From assembly GCA_016432725.1 (NCBI GenBank), contig JACJDG010000003.1, forward strand, positions 6,106,001-6,170,000: a stretch of 64,000 bases of DNA, read 5' to 3'. The DNA is from Streptomyces sp. DHE7-1 (GTDB lineage: Bacteria > Actinomycetota > Actinomycetes > Streptomycetales > Streptomycetaceae). Positions within the stretch are counted from its first letter, which is position 1; each line of letters begins with the position of its first letter. The notes below the pieces were generated by a model that did no database searches, had not been told where the DNA came from, and worked only from the letters and a program-made list of their open reading frames with translations. The position numbers were made by a program, and so were the translations under genes. Below are positions 39,631 through 49,265 of this stretch, in pieces.

Positions 39631-40941
39631 TCAGGCCCCGCGCAGCAGCACCCGCGCCCGTGCCGCCAGCCCCCGGGGGCGGGGCGCCGGGCCCGCGCGG
39701 TGCAGCCACCACTCCCGCAGTTCACGCCGGGTCCCCGGGTCCTGGGGCCGGCCCAGCTTCAGCAGGTGCCCCGCGAAGTCCAGCGCGTCCCGGCGGTAGC
39801 CGCCGCTCATCGGCAGGCTCCGCGCGTACTCGAGGAACGCCTGCCGGTATCCGTCCCCGAGGATCACCGGGAGCTCGGGTGCCACCTTAGCCACCACGTC
39901 CGCCCGCTTCGCGGCGAGCGCCCGCGCCTGCACGCCCATCCGCGCCCGGTCGAACCCCTCCGGCACCGGCGTCCCGGCCACCAGCGAGGACAGCACCGCG
40001 GCCTGCGCGACTCCGAGCCGCTGCCGCACCCCGGCTCCGGCCGGAGCCGGCGCGGCCACCGCCGGATCACCGGCGGCCGGGCCGCCGGTGCCGCCCTGCT
40101 CCGCCGCACGGCGCGCCGCCCCCGCCGCCACGGCGGCCCGGACGGTGCCCAGCTCCCGCTCCAGTTCGGCCGGCTCGGGGAAGTTGTCGTCCCGCTCCAG
40201 CAGCACCCCGGGCGGCGCGACGCGGGACGCGAGCCCGGTCAGGATGTCGAGCACCGGACGCGGCACGGGGTGCGCGTGGCTGTCGTGCCAGACGCCGTCG
40301 CGTTCGAACCCGCCCGCGACGTGCACGTACGCGATCGCCTCCACCGGCAGTCCGGCGAGCGCCGCCGCCGGGTCCTCGCCCCGGTTGACGTGGTTGGTGT
40401 GCAGGTTGGCCACGTCGACGAGCAGCCGTACGCCGGTGCGTTCGACCAGTTCGGACAGGAACTGTCCCTCGGTCAGCTCCTCGCCCGGCCAGGAGAACAG
40501 CGCGGCGATGTTCTCCAGGGCGAGCGGCACGGGCAGCGCGTCCTGCGCGACGCGTACGTTCTCGCACAGCACGTCGAGCGCGTCCCGGGTGCGCGGCACG
40601 GGCAGCAGGTGGCCTGCCTCCAGGGGCGGGGACGCGGTGAGCGCGCCGCCCGCCCGGACGAACGCGATGTGCTCGGTGACCAGGGGCGCGCCGAGCGCCG
40701 TCACCCGCTCGGCGAGCGCCGCCAGCCGTCCCGGATCGGGCCGTTCGGCGCCGCCCAGGCCGAGGGAGACGCCGTGCGGGACCACCGTCACGCCCCGCTC
40801 GCGCAGCCGCAGCAGCGACTGCGGGAGGTGGCCGGGGCAGACGTTCTCCGCCACCACCTCCACCCAGTCGACGCCCGGCATGGCCTCCACGGCGTCCGCG
40901 ATCTCCGGCCGCCAGCCGATCCCCGTCCCCAGTCGCAGCAT
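39631..40941 (-). CDS. DUF692 / MNIO (multinuclear non-heme iron oxidase-like) protein with extra C-terminal domain
   Basis: 436 residues. The TIM-barrel DUF692 part (about 1-280) keeps the metal-ligand set: [60 protein letters not shown] and [14 protein letters not shown] enzymes such as MbnB and TglH use iron clusters to modify Cys residues of small peptides. The C-terminal part (about 320-436; [40 protein letters not shown]) is helical and may take the place of the separate partner protein seen in other MNIO systems. It is intact and lies upstream of DUF4142 and TIGR04222 genes on the same strand. No obvious precursor peptide gene is next to it. Confidence 0.85.
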   Translation of the reverse strand: MLRLGTGIGWRPEIADAVEAMPGVDWVEVVAENVCPGHLPQSLLRLRERGVTVVPHGVSLGLGGAERPDPGRLAALAERVTALGAPLVTEHIAFVRAGGALTASPPLEAGHLLPVPRTRDALDVLCENVRVAQDALPVPLALENIAALFSWPGEELTEGQFLSELVERTGVRLLVDVANLHTNHVNRGEDPAAALAGLPVEAIAYVHVAGGFERDGVWHDSHAHPVPRPVLDILTGLASRVAPPGVLLERDDNFPEPAELERELGTVRAAVAAGAARRAAEQGGTGGPAAGDPAVAAPAPAGAGVRQRLGVAQAAVLSSLVAGTPVPEGFDRARMGVQARALAAKRADVVAKVAPELPVILGDGYRQAFLEYARSLPMSGGYRRDALDFAGHLLKLGRPQDPGTRRELREWWLHRAGPAPRPRGLAARARVLLRGA

Positions 40942-41040
40942 GCCCGCACCCCCTCCTCCGAATGACGGGGTATGGCCCCGCCGGACGGACCCGAACCCCG
41001 ACCGTGCCGCGTTCAGAGCAACATTTGAGGTTCCCGGCGG

Positions 41041-41760
41041 CTACCGGCGCAGCGCGGGGTGGTCGGCGACGACCGTGCAGGAACCGGGGGCGATCTCCGT
41101 GAAGCCCGCGTCCCGGACCAGGGGGAGACCGCTGGTGGTCAGCCCGGGCCACTCGCCGGGGGCGGCGGTGCGCACGGCCAGGGGGAAGCCCTCGTCGCGC
41201 CAGGTGCCGCGGGCCTCGGGGGACAGGGCCCACCAGGCGAGCTGGGCGCCGTGCCCGGCCTGGGCCATCGTCTTGCCCGCCGACATCTCCAGCTCCGGGT
41301 TGAGCCACAGCACCGGCCGGGTGCGGTCGGCGCCGGCCGGCGGTTCCGGATCGTCCAGTTCCGTGCCCGAGACCTGGAGTTTCGCCAGATCCTTGGGCCA
41401 GCCGTCCAGCGGAACCGGCGGGAAGACCCGTACCTCCGCGGTCCCGCCGGTCACCGTGATCCCGGGCAGTGCCTCGGCGCGCCGCCACTCGGCGCCCCGG
41501 GCCCGCCGTACGACCTTGCGGATCCGGGCGTCCTCCCAGTCCCGCACGGCCTGCGCCCACTCCCCGTCCCCGGCGGCCCGGCCGTCGCTCAGCAACAGCA
41601 GCACGGCGCGGGCGGCGGTCTCCAACGCGTCGGTACGGGCGGGCGGGGCGCTCTTCTCGATCCGCGCGACGAGCGGCAGCACGAACTGCGGCGCCTCGTC
41701 ACGCGGGTTGCGCTCGGCCTGGAAGGGACTGTCACCGGGGGCGGCTGGGGCATGACTCAC
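41041..41760 (-). CDS. Pth2-like peptidyl-tRNA hydrolase domain protein
   Basis: 239 residues. The C-terminal half carries LNPELEMSAGKTMAQAGHGAQLAWW, which matches the catalytic Lys/Gln/His helix of PTH2 enzymes (archaeal and eukaryotic type peptidyl-tRNA hydrolase). The N-terminal half (FVLPLVARIEKSAPPARTDALETAA) is typical only of actinobacterial members. It may hydrolyse peptidyl-tRNA, but an actual activity in bacteria is not established, since a normal Pth1 is expected elsewhere. It starts with GTG 41760 and is intact. Confidence 0.75.
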   Translation of the reverse strand: MSHAPAAPGDSPFQAERNPRDEAPQFVLPLVARIEKSAPPARTDALETAARAVLLLLSDGRAAGDGEWAQAVRDWEDARIRKVVRRARGAEWRRAEALPGITVTGGTAEVRVFPPVPLDGWPKDLAKLQVSGTELDDPEPPAGADRTRPVLWLNPELEMSAGKTMAQAGHGAQLAWWALSPEARGTWRDEGFPLAVRTAAPGEWPGLTTSGLPLVRDAGFTEIAPGSCTVVADHPALRR

Positions 41761-41840
41761 AAGGGCCCAGCTTACGAGCAGCCCGCCCGGGCCCGCGGCC
41801 GGGCCCGGCGCACCGCCCGCGGCTCAGCCCGAGCATGCGG

Positions 41841-42695
41841 TCACCGGTGCCCCTTGGTCTCCCCGATCAGTTCGGAGACCTTCACGAACCGGTATCCCTG
41901 CCGGCGCAGCTCCGGGACGACCGCGCGGACCACGCGCTCGGTCGTGGGGGCGGCGCTGCGCGTGCAGTGCATGACGACCACCGAGCCCGGCTTCACGCCG
42001 TCCAGGACCTGCTGGACGACCGCGTCGGCGTCCGTGGCGAACGCGTCGCCGCTCACCACGTCCCACTGCACCGCGGTGACGCCGGTCGCGCTGAGCGCGC
42101 GCAGCGCCTTCTGGTCGTAACAGCCGCCCGGGAAGCGGAAGTACGGCATCGGGTGCGACACGCCCGCCGCGCGCAGGGAGGCGTACGCCCGCTCGACCTC
42201 CTTGCGCATGCCGGCCGAGCCGACCGTCGGCAGGCCGTAGCAGTCGCCGGTGAACGCGTAGTGGCTGTAGGAGTGGTTGGCGACCTCGAACTGCGGATCG
42301 TGGCCGAGGGTGCGGGCCTGGGCCGGGTACTGCTCGGCCCAGCGGCCGGTCATGAAGATCGTCGCCGGGACCTTCAGCAGGCGCAGGGTGCCGATGAGGT
42401 CCGGGTTGTCGAAGTGCTCGCCGGAGGCGGCACGGGGCCCCTCGTCGGCGGTCATGTCGGCGTCGAAGGTCAGCGCGACGGTCTTGCCGAGGTCACGCGG
42501 GCCGTGCTCGAACACCGGGGTCAGGCCGCCCGGGCCGGGGGTGAGGGTCGGCGGCCGGGAGGCGGACGGGGAGGCGGAGGGGGCCGGGTTGGCGTGTGCC
42601 GGGCGGGCGGGCCCGGGGCTGCCCGCGGTACCGCAGGCGGCGACGGCCGCGCCGAGGGCGCAGAGGGCGGTGAGACGGCGTAGAGATGCGATCAC
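41841..42695 (-). CDS. polysaccharide deacetylase-family lipoprotein
   Basis: 284 residues. The lipobox AAC in LCALGAAVAACG makes it a likely lipoprotein; a Pro/Ser-rich linker follows. NodB motifs seen are VALTFDADM (metal Asp pair), VANHSYSHYAF (metal His pair), YFRFPGGCYD and VVMHCTRSAA. It would remove acetyl groups from peptidoglycan or another wall glycan outside the cell. GTG 42695 starts it. The upstream gap (42696-42815) has an AT-rich stretch suited to a promoter. Confidence 0.87.
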   Translation of the reverse strand: MIASLRRLTALCALGAAVAACGTAGSPGPARPAHANPAPSASPSASRPPTLTPGPGGLTPVFEHGPRDLGKTVALTFDADMTADEGPRAASGEHFDNPDLIGTLRLLKVPATIFMTGRWAEQYPAQARTLGHDPQFEVANHSYSHYAFTGDCYGLPTVGSAGMRKEVERAYASLRAAGVSHPMPYFRFPGGCYDQKALRALSATGVTAVQWDVVSGDAFATDADAVVQQVLDGVKPGSVVVMHCTRSAAPTTERVVRAVVPELRRQGYRFVKVSELIGETKGHR

Positions 42696-42815
42696 CGTAT
42701 GAAAATAGGATTTATTGGACAGTTTTCAGTTCATATGACTAATGACGCTCCGGTGGAGTCACCCGGGCGGCGGGAGCCCCTCACGGGTCCCGCCGCCCCG
42801 TCCCTGCCGCCCCGC

Positions 42816-43643
42816 TCAGGTCTCCGGCTGACGCGGGGCCTGGCGCTGTCCCGCGTCCCCGTTGGGGGTGGGCAGCTGCCCGAGCTGATGACCCCTCTCC
42901 AGGAAGTGCAGCAGCTCCACGGGGATGGGCAGCACCAGGGTGGAGTTCTTCTCCGCCGCCACCGCCATCACCGTCTGCAGCAGCCGGAGCTGGAGCGCGG
43001 CCGGGGTCTCGGACATCTGCTCCGCGGCCTCGGCGAGCTTCTTGGAGGCCTGCAGCTCGGCGTCCGCGTTGATGATCCGGGCCCGGCGCTCCCGGTCGGC
43101 CTCGGCCTGGCGGGCCATCGACCGCTTCATCGTGTCCGGCAGGGACACGTCCTTGATCTCCACCCGGTCGACCTGCACGCCCCAGCCGACGGCGGGGCTG
43201 TCGATCATCAGCTCCAGGCCCTGGTTGAGCTTCTCCCGGTTGGAGAGCAGATCGTCCAGGTCGCTCTTGCCGATGATCGAGCGCAGCGAGGTCTGCGCCA
43301 TCTGGGACACCGCGAACTTGTAGTCCTCGACCTTCACCAGCGCGCTCGACGCGTCGACCACCCGGAAGTACACGACGGCGTCCACCCGCACGGTCACGTT
43401 GTCCCGGGTGATGCCCTCCTGGCCGGGGACCGGCATGGTCACGATCTGCATGTTGACCTTGTGCAGCCGGTCCACGAACGGGATCACCAGTGTCAGGCCC
43501 GGCTCGCGCACCTCACCCATGACCCGCCCGAGCCGGAAGAGCACACCCCGCTCGTACTGCTTGACCACGCGCGCCGCCATCGCGAGGTAGACGACGCCGA
43601 CGGATGCGGCGGCCGCGGCCGCCCCCAGCAGCTCCTGGAGCAT
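42816..43643 (-). CDS. slipin / SPFH (band 7) membrane protein
   Basis: 275 residues: one N-terminal helix (LLGAAAAAASVGVVYLAMAA), then the SPFH domain (VKQYERGVLFRLGRVMGEVR, PGLTLVIPFVDRLHKVNMQ, TVRVDAVVYFRVVDASSA, SLRSIIGKSDLDDLLSNREK) and a coiled-coil part (ARIINADAELQASKKLAEAAEQ). Slipins form oligomers in membrane microdomains, and bacterial ones often pair with a NfeD protease partner, which is absent here. ATG 43643 follows GAGGAGGT. Confidence 0.9.
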   Translation of the reverse strand: MLQELLGAAAAAASVGVVYLAMAARVVKQYERGVLFRLGRVMGEVREPGLTLVIPFVDRLHKVNMQIVTMPVPGQEGITRDNVTVRVDAVVYFRVVDASSALVKVEDYKFAVSQMAQTSLRSIIGKSDLDDLLSNREKLNQGLELMIDSPAVGWGVQVDRVEIKDVSLPDTMKRSMARQAEADRERRARIINADAELQASKKLAEAAEQMSETPAALQLRLLQTVMAVAAEKNSTLVLPIPVELLHFLERGHQLGQLPTPNGDAGQRQAPRQPET

Positions 43644-43792
43644 GATGACCTCCTCACCGAGAGGCCTGCCTTTTGTCCGCTGCTGTAACCATATGCCCGC
43701 GTTCGGGTGGAATCCATGGGCCGGTCGGCCGGGGCCCGGACCGGGGCGCCGAGGGGTGTCGGCACCCCGGTCCGGGGCGGCGGCCCGCGGTG

Positions 43793-45330
43793 TCAGGCCG
43801 TGGGTGCCCCGGCCGGTTCGCCCGGCGCGGACCGGGCGGCCGGCAGGGCCGGCGCGGTGACCCGGACCGGCTCGGTGCCGGCCGCGCTGTGCCGTTCGGC
43901 CCAGTTCTCCAGGGCCTTGCGGCAGGCGTGGTCCAGATGGTGCAGGCCCGACAGGTCCAGTCGCACCGGACGGTCCTGGGGCAGCGACTCCAGGCTGTCG
44001 AGGATCTTCGGCAGCCGCAGAAAGGTCGCGTTGCCCGACAGGTGGGCCTCGACCGGGCCCGCGCCCTTGTCGACGACCTCCAGCCTGAGGTGCGAGGCCT
44101 CCCAGGCCGTCTTGACGACCGCCAGGGCGAGACCGATGAGCACGCCCTCGAACATGCTGACCGCCACGATCGACACCGCGGTGACGCCCAGGATCAGCGC
44201 CTCGCCCCGGTGCTCGCGCCACAGCGCGGCCAGCGCCCGGACCGGCACCAGCTTGGCGCCGGCGTGGATCAGGACACCGGCGAGGGCCGGGATCGGGATG
44301 AGGGCGAGCACGCCCGGCAGCAGCGCGGCGAACAGCAGCAGCCACACGCCGTGCAGCACCCGGGACGCCTTGGTGCGGGCGCCCGCCTGGACGTTGGCCG
44401 CGCTGCGCACGATCACCGCGGTCATGGGCAGCGCCCCGAGCAGCCCGCACACCGTGTTGCCGGCGCCCTGCGCGATCAGCTCCTTGTCGTACGCGGTGCG
44501 CGGCCCGTCGTGCAGCCGGTCCACTGCCGCCGCGCTGAACAGCGACTCGGCGGACGCGATCAGCGTGAACGCGACGATCGTGCCGAGCAGCCCGGGGCCC
44601 GCCAGTCCGGCGAACTCGCTCAGCGGCGGTGGCTGCACCGAGCCCAGCAGCCCCTTCACCTCGACGGTCGCCACCGGCAGGCCCAGTACGGCCGCGGCCG
44701 CCGTCGCCAGGCCGACCGCGGCGAGCGGACCGGGCACCGTACGCACCCGGGCCGGCGCGAGCCGCCACAGCACCAGGACCGCGACGGTGCCCGCGCACAG
44801 GGCGAGCGAGGCGAGCGCCGGTCCGTCGCCGAGGGCGTCCACGAACGCCCGGGGCAGCCCGGCCATCTTGCCCAGGCCCGAGTCGGGAGCCTTGGCCGCC
44901 ATGGCCGGATACAGCTGGCCGGCTATCAGCACCAGCCCGATTCCGGCCAGCATGCCCTCGACCACGGAGACCGAGATGGCCCGGAAGTACCGGCCGAGCC
45001 GGAACGCGCCCATGAGCACCTGGAGCAGACCGGTGGCGAGCACGATCACGCCGAGCGCCGGCAGCCCGAACTCCTTGACCGCCTCGAAGACCAGCACGGT
45101 GAGTCCGGCGGCCGGCCCGACACCTGCAGGCTGCTGCCGCGCATCAGCCCGGTGACGAGGCCGCCCACGATGCCGGTGACGAGCCCCAGCTCGGCCGGTG
45201 CCCCGGAGGCGACGGCCACGCCCACGCACAGCGGCAGCGCGACCAGGAAGACGACGAGGGAGGCGGCGAAGTCCTGCCGCAGATGGGGGAAACGGGATAT
45301 GAGCGCCGAGTTCCTCATGGGCGCGCTCAC
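43793..45330 (-). CDS. SulP-family anion transporter with STAS domain (one frame break)
   Basis: About 512 residues after repair. N-terminal [23 protein letters not shown] and [28 protein letters not shown] are the SulP/SLC26 signature; about a dozen helices follow, then a C-terminal STAS domain ([36 protein letters not shown]). The frame breaks near 45117 (C-run). The GTG start at 45330 overlaps the stop of the carbonic anhydrase gene (GTGA), so they are coupled; ATG 45318 is the alternative. Paired with carbonic anhydrase, bicarbonate is the most likely substrate, though sulfate cannot be excluded. Confidence 0.88.
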
Positions 45331-45905
45331 AGGGCTTCGAAGGTGTCGGACTGCGGGCGGTGCGTCCGGACGGCGCCGGTGTGCACCTCGTAGTACCAGG
45401 CGTGCAGGCCGATCCGGCCCTCCGCCAGGCGCCGCTCGACGCACGGGTACGAGCGCAGCCGGAGCAGCTGGGTGAGGACATGGCTCTGGACGCCCTCGGC
45501 GACCTCCGGGTCCTCGGCGGCGCCGGCCGGGCGCGCGGCGGCGTGCGCCAGCCAGTCGCGGACGGCGGGTACACCGCTCAGGTCGTCGCCGCGCACCAGC
45601 GCGCCGACGGCACCGCAGTGCGAGTGCCCGCAGACGACGATGTCGCGGACGCCGAGCACCTCGACGGCGTACTCGATGGTGGCGGCCTCACCGGTGGGCC
45701 GCTGCGAGGCGTAGGGCGGGACGATGTTGCCCGCGGTGCGCAGCTCGAACAGCTCGCCGGGGCGGGCGCCCGTGATCAGGGCCGGGACGACCCGGGAATC
45801 GGAGCAGGTGATGAACAGGACCTGCGGCGACTGGCCTTCGGCGAGCTCCGCGAACTCCTCAGGGCGCTGTCCGAACGTACGGGCGTTGTCGATGAGGGGC
45901 TGCAT
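45327..45905 (-). CDS. beta-class carbonic anhydrase
   Basis: 192 residues. The zinc ligands are seen in [11 protein letters not shown] (Cys, with Asp-Arg dyad) and [14 protein letters not shown] (His and Cys). It interconverts CO2 and bicarbonate in the cytoplasm. The open frame runs further upstream, but ATG 45905 with GGAGGAG is the natural start. It lies upstream of and overlaps the SulP gene by 4 bases, a pairing seen in other bacteria where the two supply bicarbonate for carboxylases. Confidence 0.92.
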   Translation of the reverse strand: MQPLIDNARTFGQRPEEFAELAEGQSPQVLFITCSDSRVVPALITGARPGELFELRTAGNIVPPYASQRPTGEAATIEYAVEVLGVRDIVVCGHSHCGAVGALVRGDDLSGVPAVRDWLAHAAARPAGAAEDPEVAEGVQSHVLTQLLRLRSYPCVERRLAEGRIGLHAWYYEVHTGAVRTHRPQSDTFEAL

Positions 45906-46374
45906 GTGTGTGGTCTCCTCCTGGCGCGCCGCACCGGCGCGTCGGGCTTGCACGACGGTCGTGGGGGAAGAGCCGTCCCTCAGCGGCGGAAGACCTGAAG
46001 GGCCGCGGGGAGTGGGCTCTGGAGGATCTCGTGGTGCGGTGGTGCGGGTCACCGGACGGGGCCGGTGACCGCGGGTCGGCCGTCTGCCGGGATATGAGCG
46101 GGTGTTCCCGCGCGCACCCGGCGGCGGGCGCGCGGTGCCGGTCCCGGGTGTGCGGGGTGCCGGTGGGTTCCTTCGGGCGGCCCGGCTCGCGGAACGGGTC
46201 CGCCTGCTCGGCGGACCGCTGCGCGGAGGACGTCATTCCGGTCCAGGCGTTGGCCTCTGCCTCACCGATGGTGTGCGCGGCTGCGAAGGTTCCCGCGGAT
46301 GTGAAGAACTGGAGCGCGAGGAGGAGGGCGGTGAGGAAGGTGAGCGTGGTCCGGGTGGTCCTACCTCGGAACAT
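45859..46374 (-). CDS. small secreted protein of unknown function
   Basis: 171 residues. A good signal peptide (LTFLTALLLALQFFTSAGTFAAA) is followed by HTIGEAEANAWTG and then a His/Arg/Pro-rich, probably disordered tail that I would not trust to its full length, because it overlaps the start of the carbonic anhydrase gene by 47 bases. ATG 46374 has a purine-rich site upstream (GGAAGGGGGG). A frameshift error could have extended it. The signal peptide and start are well supported; the C-terminus is not. Confidence 0.5.
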   Translation of the reverse strand: MFRGRTTRTTLTFLTALLLALQFFTSAGTFAAAHTIGEAEANAWTGMTSSAQRSAEQADPFREPGRPKEPTGTPHTRDRHRAPAAGCAREHPLISRQTADPRSPAPSGDPHHRTTRSSRAHSPRPFRSSAAEGRLFPHDRRASPTRRCGAPGGDHTHAAPHRQRPYVRTAP

Positions 46375-46410
46375 GCGCCCCCCTTCCACGACTTCACACC
46401 TCTTGCGCGC

Positions 46411-46476
46411 ACCAACCATTGGTCAATGGTTGGTCAAGAAACACGTTAACCCCGCAAAGTCCTTTGCAGGGTTAAC
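46411..46476. promoter_or_regulatory. two adjacent palindromic operator-like sites
   Basis: Site one: ACCAACCATTG (46411-46421) and CAATGGTTGGT (46424-46434), perfect, 2 bases apart. Site two: arms of 15 bases (46445-46459 and 46462-46476) with one mismatch, GTTAACCCC at the outer edge and GCAAAG inside, 2 bases apart. Both lie in an AT-richer segment upstream of the secreted-protein gene. The symmetry, size and tandem placement suggest binding sites for dimeric regulators rather than terminators. Confidence 0.6.
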
Positions 46477-46617
46477 TGGGGGTTAAGCGCGCAAGAGAGC
46501 GTGAAAAGCGCGGGTCCGGTGGCGCGAACCGGCTCTTGACCGGCCGGGACCCGATCGAATATTGGGCAGGCCGCGCCGTGACGGATTATGTGATTACCGG
46601 GCTGGGTGGAATCGGGG

Positions 46618-47720
46618 CTACGAGACGACGAGGCCCTTGGCGTCGCGGGCCAGCGCGGTGAGCCGGGATATCGCGCGGAAGTACTTCTTGCGGTAGCCCC
46701 CGTTCAGCATCTCCTCGCTGAACAGCCGGTCGAACGGCAGTCCCGAGGCCAGTACCGGGACCTCACGGTCGTACAGCCGGTCCGCCAGCACCACCAGCCG
46801 CAGCGCCGTCGACTGGTCCGGCACCGGCGTGACACCGGTGAGGCACACCGCGCCCAGTCCGTCCGTCAGCGCGCCGTACCGGCTCGGGTGCACCTTCGCC
46901 AGGTGCTCCAGCAGATGGGGGAAGTCGTCCAGCGAGGCGTCCGCCGTGGCGTACGCGGCCTTGGTGACCTGCTCGTCGGTGAACGGCGCCGGAGCCTCGG
47001 GCAGCCCTCGGTGGCGGTAGTCCTCGCCGTCGATCCGCAGGGCGCGGAAGTGGGCCGAGAGGCCCTGGATCTCGCGCAGGAAGTCGGCGGCGGCGAACCG
47101 GCCCTCGCCGAGCTTGCCGGGCAGCGTGTTGGAGGTGGCGGCGAGCGCCACGCCCGCCTCGACCAGCCTGCCGAGCAGCGTGGAGACCAGCACGGTGTCG
47201 CCCGGGTCGTCCAGCTCGAACTCGTCGATGCACAGCAGCCGGTGGTTGCTGAGGGTCCGCACCGTCTGCTGGAAGCCGAGGGCGCCGACCAGGTTGGTCA
47301 GCTCCACGAAGGTGCCGAACGCCTTGAGCGCCGGCTCGGCCGGGGTGGCGTGCCACAGGGAGGCGAGCAGATGGGTCTTGCCGACGCCGTAGCCGCCGTC
47401 CAGGTAGACCCCGCGGGGCCCGCCGGGGTCTTGGGCGCCCTGGACCGGCCGAAACCGAGGAAGCCCCGCTTGCCGGCGCCGGTGGCGTGCGCGCCGCCGA
47501 GCCCGGCCGCGAAGCCCTCCAGCGCCTGTACGGCCTCGGTCTGGCTGGGCTGGTTCGCATCCGGGATGTAGGTGGCGAAGCGCACCGAGTCGAACCGTGG
47601 CGGCGGCACCATCTCGGCGACCAGCCGGTCCGCGGGGACGTGCGGCTCGCGGGCGGTGAGGGACAGCGGGCCCGCGTCGGTCAGGGGGCTGGAGCCATGG
47701 GCTGCGGTGGAGGACGACAC
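46618..47720 (-). CDS. zapE: ZapE/AFG1-type cell-division ATPase (one frame break)
   Basis: About 367 residues after repair. AAA-type NTPase with Walker A GGYGVGKTH, Walker B LLCIDEFELDD and sensor-like ALAATSNTLPGKLGEGRF. The pattern VYLDGGYGVGKTHLLASLWH plus FHRALRID-type arginine region (SAHFRALRIDGEDYR) matches ZapE, which in E. coli acts on the division ring under stress. The N-terminus (VPPPRFDSVRFATYIPD) is in another frame, with one base lost near 47416. GTG 47720 is the start. It is divergent from the next gene with 37 bases between. Confidence 0.87.
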
Positions 47721-47757
47721 GGTTACCCATGCTAAACGCCGTGTCACACTGCACGAC

Positions 47758-48531
47758 ATGCGACGCCTGTTCCCTGTGACCGACGAAACACCAGACCAGG
47801 CCCGGGAGTGGAGTCTGGCCGAGCTGGCCGCCGCCTACGCCTACCCGGAGCCCGCCGCCGGCGCCCCGCGGCCGTGGCTGCGGGCCAACATGGTCTCCAC
47901 CCTCGACGGCGCCGCCCAGCACGAGGGGCGCTCGCAGCCCATCTCCAGCGCGGCCGACATGCGTGTCTTCGGCACCCTGCGCGCGCTCGCGGACGTGATC
48001 GTGGTCGGCGCGCAGACCGTACGGCAGGAGGGCTACCGGCCCGCACGCGCGCGTGCGGAGTTCGCGGCCGCCCGGCGGGCCGCCGGCCAGGGCCCGGCCC
48101 CGGCCGTCGCCGTCGTGTCCGCCGGCCTGGAGCTGGACTTCTCCCTGCCGCTGTTCACCTCGCCCCTGGTGCCGACCGTGATCCTCACCGGCGCCGCGGC
48201 GGCCCCGGACCGGGTCGCCGCGGCCGAGAAGGCCGGCGCCAGGGTGGTCGTCGCGGGTGAGGGCACGGGCGTCGACCCCGCCCGCGCGGTGAGCGCCCTC
48301 GCCGGCCTCGGGTACACCCGGCTGCTCACCGAGGGCGGCCCCACGCTGCTCGGCCAGATGGTGGCCGCCGGAGTCCTGGACGAGCTGTGCCTGACCGTCT
48401 CGCCGATGCTCACCGCCGGCGACGCGCAGCGCATCGCCGGCGGGCCGTCCCTCTCCGCCCCGCGCCGCTTCGGCCTGGTGTCCCTGCTGGAGGAGGAGGG
48501 ATTTCTGTTCAGCCGGTACCGCCGGTCCTGA
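47758..48531 (+). CDS. RibD C-terminal (dihydrofolate-reductase fold) family reductase
   Basis: 257 residues. The fold is recognised by WLRANMVSTLDGAAQHEGRS near the start, DMRVFGTLRALADVIVVGAQTVRQEGY and LLTEGGPTLLGQMVAAGVLDELCLTVSP. It resembles the reductase half of RibD (NADPH-dependent pyrimidine reductase in riboflavin synthesis), but the deaminase half is absent and no riboflavin genes are nearby, so the substrate is open. ATG 47758 was chosen; a strong terminator follows the stop. Confidence 0.82.
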   Translation: MRRLFPVTDETPDQAREWSLAELAAAYAYPEPAAGAPRPWLRANMVSTLDGAAQHEGRSQPISSAADMRVFGTLRALADVIVVGAQTVRQEGYRPARARAEFAAARRAAGQGPAPAVAVVSAGLELDFSLPLFTSPLVPTVILTGAAAAPDRVAAAEKAGARVVVAGEGTGVDPARAVSALAGLGYTRLLTEGGPTLLGQMVAAGVLDELCLTVSPMLTAGDAQRIAGGPSLSAPRRFGLVSLLEEEGFLFSRYRRS

Positions 48532-48576
48532 AAGCGACGGAATGCATCGTTCCGGTTCGCCTCGCGGCGGGCAGAC

Positions 48577-48611
48577 TGGGGCTGTCCGGTGTGATCCACC
48601 GGACAGCCCCA
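48577..48611 (+). terminator. terminator after the RibD-C reductase gene
   Basis: Arms of 15 bases (48577-48591 and 48597-48611) pair perfectly around the loop TGATC, 46 bases after the stop. Confidence 0.85.
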
Positions 48612-48692
48612 AGTCCGGTCTACCCGTGCGATCACGGGGCAGGATGGTTTCCGCAGGGCCCTGCCGGGCCCACGGGAGGAGAGAGGCGCCGG

Positions 48693-49163
48693 GTGTTCAC
48701 TAGCGTTCTGATGATCGAGAAGGCCTTGTCGTCGGTCGACGTGGAGTTCGTCACCACCCTGCACGGGGACGAGCCGGTCTCGTTCCACGTGCTTCTCCAG
48801 CCGCGCGGAGACCAGGACCGCCTGCTGCGGGCCATCGACGACATCGCGCTCGGCGAACTGGACGACGCCGTCCGCGAGGGCAGGACGCCCGAGGGCGAGG
48901 CGGCGAAGGAACCTGCCGAGAAGGCGCTCGCGGTCTCCCTGCGGGCGCTGCGCGCCGCGGGCAGCGAGGCGCAGGGGCGGCTCGTCGAGGACCATCCGCT
49001 GGACGCGCTCAAGACCCTCGTCAGCGAGGTCGGCGCGGACGAGGTGATCGTGCTGACCGCGCCGCACTACGTGGAGGAGTTCTTCCACCGGGACTGGGCC
49101 TCCCGGGCCCGCCACAAGGTGGGCGTGCCGGTGCTGAAGCTCTTCGCGCACGGCGAGGACTGA
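48693..49163 (+). CDS. small conserved protein, nucleotide-binding-like fold
   Basis: 156 residues, no membrane helix. VEFVTTLHGDEPVSFHVLLQP, a central acidic helix (AAKEPAEKALAVSLRALRAA) and a C-terminal GADEVIVLTAPHYVEEFFHRDWASRARHKVGVPVLKLFAH, which resembles the end of universal-stress-like or Rossmann-type proteins. Actinobacterial homologues are sometimes called indole-3-glycerol phosphate synthase; I see no support for that, since it lacks that enzyme's barrel and is far too short. GTG 48693 follows GGGAGGAGAGAGG; ATG 48711 is possible. Confidence 0.68.
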   Translation: MFTSVLMIEKALSSVDVEFVTTLHGDEPVSFHVLLQPRGDQDRLLRAIDDIALGELDDAVREGRTPEGEAAKEPAEKALAVSLRALRAAGSEAQGRLVEDHPLDALKTLVSEVGADEVIVLTAPHYVEEFFHRDWASRARHKVGVPVLKLFAHGED

Positions 49164-49265
49164 CGCGGCGGCGGCCGGGGGCGCCGTGCCCGTTGCGAGG
49201 GAGGCCGGGCGCGAGCGCATAGGCTAGGCACGCTCAGCCCGTACCGGATCTTGGGAGAAACGCGC

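Noticed and set aside
48693-49163. Indole-3-glycerol phosphate synthase, a name used for homologues
   Set aside because: At 156 residues it cannot form the TIM barrel, and none of the enzyme's motifs are present.
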